From NCBI GenBank assembly GCA_029931535.1, contig JAQPZY010001498.1:1264501-1328500 (forward strand): a DNA stretch of 64,000 nucleotides, written 5' to 3'. Each line of letters opens with the position of its first letter. Within the stretch, counting starts at the first letter, position 1. The DNA comes from Margaritifera margaritifera. Its lineage: Eukaryota; Mollusca; Bivalvia; Unionida; Margaritiferidae. Below are positions 59,980-64,000 of the stretch, piece after piece. The notes under the pieces were generated by a model. The model did no database searches and was not told where the DNA came from. It saw only the letters and a program-made list of their open reading frames with translations. The position numbers were made by a program, and so were the translations under genes.

Positions 59980-60783
59980 CAGACCTGCCAACCCTAACAA
60001 GACTTTCTCAGTAAGGCAGTCAATATTTTTACATAAGTTAGACCAATTTTCAGTAAGGTATAACACAATGTTTGTACCATTATTGTCAGCTTGGAAAACA
60101 GTTCAGAAGTGTGATATGAGGCTGATGCAGCGAAGGCCAACATTATGTTCAACTAAAAAGTTTGTAAAATATACTTAGACCTTAATTACCTCCAATACAG
60201 TTTCAGAAACTGCAGTTCCGAAACCCCAAGGAACTCCTGGCTTCTTGCTTATTCTCCCGACTGAACATAATCTTTGGGTTTATTTTGAATTTCGCATGGT
60301 GATGGCTATCATCTCTCCTGCCATGAGACGTACTCAAATCAACACATGATGTCCAATAAACGTAATTGTTGCCTTTCCTGCTATTTTCCACCCAAGAATC
60401 TGAACATTCCATTTTATACTTATGTGCTGATTGTTTAAACTTTTTAAGAGGCTTATTGTCTTTTTCATCTGCAACACGTTTTTGTTCATTGGATGCTTTA
60501 GAAAATGCTATACAAGCAACAGCTTGATAATACAGGTGTTTTGCATGAAAAATATGGGCAGTTTTAAGCATCTTAGGTACTCCTGTAAAGTTCGACTGGT
60601 TCCCTGATGAACTCCACGGAATCTAATATGAAACCTGGATCTGGATCAAACATGGACAAGCCACTATATAGATTTGATCACAACGCCCATAGTTTCATAA
60701 TTTTTGCGATTATTCCATAAGCCCATAATTTAAGGGTCATTTGAGCAAGACTTACAGTCAAATCATAAGGGTTGGCAGGTCTG
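59980..60783 (-). mobile_element. hAT element with 16-bp TIRs, degenerate
   Basis: CAGACCTGCCAACCCT and AGGGTTGGCAGGTCTG are perfect inverted ends. Flanks TAATAGGA and AAAGGACT are only partly alike, so the target duplication is degraded. Copy 1 of the segmental duplication shows the empty site at about 210-220. The element is 804 bp and holds a transposase N-terminal fragment. Confidence 0.85.
60203..60571 (-). pseudogene. hAT transposase N-terminal fragment (BED-like)
   Basis: A 122-codon ORF. The middle, KYKMECSDSWVENSRKGNNY and then CVDLSTSHGRRDDSHHHAKF, resembles the BED-type N-terminus of hAT proteins (W..KGN.Y..C..C.ISHGG..D...H), with several zinc-binding residues replaced. The catalytic domain is missing. 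It may be an internally deleted derivative of the element whose C-terminus is at 63676-64000, but this is inference. Confidence 0.6.
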
Positions 60784-61393
60784 AAAGGACTAATTAATGC
60801 AAGTGAAATTAAATGCGGAGCATTCAGCCACTTCTAAACCTATAAAAAATACTGATATTGCAGCTTTAATATCAAGACAATCTCAAATTTCAAGCAAGCA
60901 TATTTGAAATCAAATGGGGCGATATAAGGATAATTGTGTTTTTTGTGTATAATAAAAGCCATTATATATGGAGACAATTTCTGCTGGACAAATTGGAAAA
61001 AATGAAATTTGTCTAGCCCTGTGCCATACACACAATTTGCAAGCATTATCTATAACTTGTGAACACTAACGTAAAACAAAAATAATATTTCTTCTAATAA
61101 AATATTTACTTTATAAGCATGATAGTACAGTGTATTCTCTGTATCTATACCACCAAGATAAAATTGGTCCATAAATAGTAAGATTTGAATTCTAACATTA
61201 TGTTGTTGATCTCCATGTTCAAAACCATTTTGAGGTATGATGGAGTTAATCTTAATAAGACTACACTGTTGCTTATTTAGGTTAAAAACTCTTAATAAAA
61301 AAAGCACAACAAATTTCAAAATTACGATAGAACAGGTAGTATATAAAAAAATAATCTACAGAAGCCTGAATATCTGAGCTCATTTAAATATTA

Positions 61394-61575
61394 CAGTGGT
61401 TCCCCCCCCCCCAACTCACTTATAAGGTCACCCCTTCTACAAGGAAATGTGACCTTATAAAAGGGGTGGCCTCTCATGAAGGAGACAGTGATTGAAATAC
61501 ACCATTTTGGTGTCAGGCAAAGTGGCCTTATAAAAGGGGTGGCATCTCTTGCGGGCCTCTCGAGGGGGACCACGG
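61394..61575. mobile_element. TA-flanked pogo/mariner-like MITE
   Basis: CAGTGGTTCCCC and GGGGGACCACGG ends with TA on both sides. The interior repeats CTTATAAAAGGGGTGGC. 182 bp; the orthologous insertion in copy 1 is at 879-1013. Confidence 0.7.
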
Positions 61576-61674
61576 TAATTTAATTTTGGTCATTTCATAG
61601 TAATTTGTGCATCTCTAATCAACTGATCTATAGAAAAAAATGTTCAGTTGCTAAAATGATTCTCCCCTGCGGCC

Positions 61675-61854
61675 CTAATCTGAATCAACTCTCTGGATAC
61701 TGTTGACAACAATCCCAACGTAGACACCCACAATGACACAGGCAACGACAATGGACAGAACTCCAGCGATGATGCTGATATTGACAAACTGACGAGCAGA
61801 TTGGGAACTGGCTTGAGCACCAGCGATGTCTCCCCGGGCAAGAGCCTGTCTGGC
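61675..61854 (-). CDS. Dispanin/CD225 paralogue, last coding exon
   Basis: Starts after a CTTCTAG acceptor at the same position as exon 4 of the first gene. It encodes 59 residues to a TAG stop. The first 21 residues are identical to those at 1118-1285 (ARQALARGDIAGAQASSQSA, with DNA near-identical). The sequence then diverges: RQFVNISIIAGVLSIVVACV and a different tail, GIVVNSIQRVDSD. The hydrophobic helix is kept. Upstream exons are not in the window and should lie beyond 64000. The open frame and conservative changes suggest a functional paralogue. Confidence 0.88.
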   Translation of the reverse strand, partial: ARQALARGDIAGAQASSQSARQFVNISIIAGVLSIVVACVIVGVYVGIVVNSIQRVDSD

Positions 61855-62399
61855 CTAGAAGACAAAACACATCATTACATTTGTATAAGAATATTTAAAA
61901 AATGCATTCTTAGACACTCTGGACTGATGAACTCCACTTCTCTACATTCATCAGCCCTGGGTACATCCACCGGCAATGCCGCAGTTTACATAAATATTTA
62001 ATAAAATGATGTAGAAAATTGATTAGCTAATCAGATCCTTTATAGCAAACTCGCTTGTTTTTCCAGTTATGATTTAAAGCAAGAGGCCCAAGTGGGACTG
62101 ATATCACTCCCAATGGTGGTTGACATACATCAGCTTGTGAATGCAAATTCACAAATATATTGAAATTGTAGAGTATTGAAACTGTAGAGAGGAAAGCAAA
62201 AACTCAGGGTACATAGTTGCTACATTGTCTATTAATGTTGGTGTAATTTATCTTCTTTCTGAGACTGTTATATACCTTCAGACCTGTCAAAAGCGGCCAC
62301 CCATGGGAAAAGGCCAAACTGTCCTTTTTACACAGGTGAGTTCTGTATGCAGATTCATCTTTCAAACTTGGTTTTTGAACAAATACCATGCATTGAATA

Positions 62400-62430
62400 T
62401 CATTATTATTATTATTATTATTATTATTAC
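62400..62430. repeat. ATT microsatellite
   Basis: Tandem ATT in the paralogue's last intron, matching the position of the mixed AAT/ATT tract at 1776-1822 in copy 1. Confidence 0.85.
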
Positions 62431-63675
62431 ATTATCAACAGATTTAGTACAGTGTTCTATGCAACAAAATCATCAAATAGATATGTTATTCTCTCACAAA
62501 CATGTGTTCCACAGAAGATCACTGTATTCTGCTCACTTTAATCCATCCTATAAATTAAATCATCACCAACTCTTAAACGTCACTGATCTTCGTTTAGTGC
62601 ACTATGAAAAAACAGTAATTTCACTACAAACTGACAGCTTACATATGACTGTGAAAAAGGGGACTGACTCTTTGTTCAGCCAACTTGTATAATTAGGCTT
62701 AGAAACAGCATTTACACTCCAAACAATATCTGGATTAAACAGTTGGTCAACTCTCCAAGATCAAAAGACAGTCAGCTTATGTGAGATGTCTGAGATGAAT
62801 AGGGAATGAAAATAAGCCTTACATGGCTATCGTTAGTAACACATGAACCAAAACCTTGCCTGCCTTTACAGACAATTCTTTTAAATACTGAATGACAGCT
62901 GACCCTAATGAAAAGGGATGTAACTCATATCTCTCCTTAAAGATGAACTGTTTTCATCAGAGAAGGGCTCAAAATTGATGCTAGCAAGCTAGCATTTTTC
63001 TAGTTACAATTCTAATAGTGCTAACTGAACAAAACATGAACTATAAGTTTCTTGTTAGTGATATTTTGTATTCAGATTTCAATTTATTGAGATATGCTAG
63101 AGCACATTGAAAATAGTCTCATTTTTGCTAGGTGAAAATATTACAACTATCAAAGTGCTGCTAGTACTGAAAAAGTTCATCTGATTAGGAAACACCTGGC
63201 CACTGACTGCAGAAAGCATGTGACAATTAGATAGATAATTTTATATAGGAAATTTGCTGGGGGGGGATTGGGGTTGAGAATAGCAGTCAAGACCAGGTGA
63301 CCCGCTACATAAAGGTGACAGTTTTACTTTATTGGATCACTTTCTCTGCATAAAAAGGACAAGTCGTTTATACAACCATCATTGTCACCTGGATCTCTCC
63401 CTGCCACTGTACACTAGGCCCGGATTCATGACTTAGAAACTGTTCATATTACCACCTTTAAAGTATATACACTGACTTGGATGCAAGATCATACATGTGA
63501 TAAAAATGAGGGGTCAGCTTGGAACAAAGAGGGAGATTTGCAAAGTTTGGACAGGAGTTTTGACCTAAAAAGAGAGGTTTTTCATCGACTCAATTTTTAG
63601 CATGAAAATAGCAAAAATTACTACTATTGAACAAATTTCCATATTTTCAATATTAAAATATGCAATTCAGTTCTT

Positions 63676-64000
63676 TCACATTAACTTGTTGCCTTTCACA
63701 CTCTCCATATATGTAACATAAGCATTTTTAGCATTTCTTAAAAGATCATTGCCTGGATTATATTGGTGGCAGTCCTAATCGTTGTTCATCTTAACGCTTA
63801 AAAAATTATGTACTGTCACTGGTTTCATCTAGAATCAGCCTGAATTTTCCTCAGAATGGAAAATGTCCTTTCAGTGTCTGCATTGGAATGTGGCAATGTC
63901 AATACAACTCTACTGAGTTCACCAAGAAGTTTAAATTGTTTCCTGCCTGTAGGTAGAGTCAGATTGCCAACTGTCTGCCAAAACTGTTCAAGACTGTCAA
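63676..64000 (-). pseudogene. hAT transposase C-terminal dimerisation region
   Basis: From the window edge: FWQTVGNLTLPTGRQKFKLL, then LTLPHSNADTERTFSILRKI followed by QADSR. This is the conserved hAT C-terminal motif (L..PHSNADVER.FS..). The frame then shifts to MKPVTVHNFLSVKMNND, a stop, and DCHQYNPGNDLLRNAKNAYV, ending at TGA (63676). One frameshift and one stop mark it as a pseudogene. The remainder lies outside the window. It begins just past the segmental duplication edge. Confidence 0.85.

Larger units (their letters stand above)
59900..63480. repeat. Segmental duplication, copy 2
   Basis: Homologous to about 60-3017, same orientation, offset about 60.5 kb. It carries a hAT insertion (59980-60783) absent from copy 1, and other small indels (for example about 62944-63130 differs from 2340-2690). 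It ends with ACTGACTTGG at about 63480, the same point as copy 1. Confidence 0.85.

Overview
The window looks like a repeat-dense, AT-rich, intron-rich animal genome, most likely a mollusc and probably a bivalve. This is inferred from the repeat landscape: Helitron-like elements with central satellite cores, arrays carrying direct-repeat nuclear-receptor motifs, DIRS-type and LINE retroelements, and hAT and pogo/mariner relics. No species assignment is possible from the sequence alone.

The main host gene is on the minus strand. Four exons (44966-44984, 20678-20946, 6806-6931, 1118-1285) join with matching phases (1, 0, 0) into a 193-residue dispanin/CD225 (SynDIG/PRRT1-like) protein: a 6.3-codon first exon, a Pro/Tyr/Gln-rich N-terminus with a PPDY motif, then a two-part CD225 membrane domain. 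The first exon is the least certain piece. It lies beside a CpG-richer stretch (about 44560-45500) that is a plausible promoter. A second, diverged last exon of the same family sits at 61675-61854, in the same orientation, inside a segmental duplication (about 60-3017 versus about 59900-63480). Its other exons would lie beyond 64000, so this is a tandem paralogous pair.

The plus strand at 47059-48694 holds a second, unidentified exon. It is split by a 5'-truncated LINE with an 11-bp target-site duplication, and the open frame is restored exactly when the insertion is removed.

Almost everything else is mobile or repetitive DNA. There are several families of ~130-155 bp tandem repeats, two of which end in GAGCTAA-like 3' termini (1.7-28.5 kb, 35.9-38.3 kb, 58.7-59.7 kb). 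A dead DIRS-like retroelement abuts a LINE tail (14.9-18.9 kb), and an RTE-like LINE lies at 33.6-36.0 kb. There are hAT MITEs with near-perfect or perfect 8-bp target duplications (21.9, 27.8, 29.6, 47.9 and 49.0 kb) and hAT transposase fossils (40.5, 60.2 and 63.7 kb). TA-flanked pogo/mariner-like elements occur at 0.9, 4.0, 52.3 and 61.4 kb. A foldback element at 9.5-10.6 kb is rich in self-complementary TTCATGAA/TTCAAGAAC-type words. A 31-bp minisatellite of about 30 units sits in one arm of a larger inverted repeat (50.0-52.6 kb), and a 32-bp minisatellite lies at 56.2-56.45 kb. Nested insertions give relative ages in several places.

I did not find a new defence or catalytic system. The most notable items are the reconstructed dispanin gene and its paralogue, the LINE-split exon, and the Helitron-like satellite carriers.
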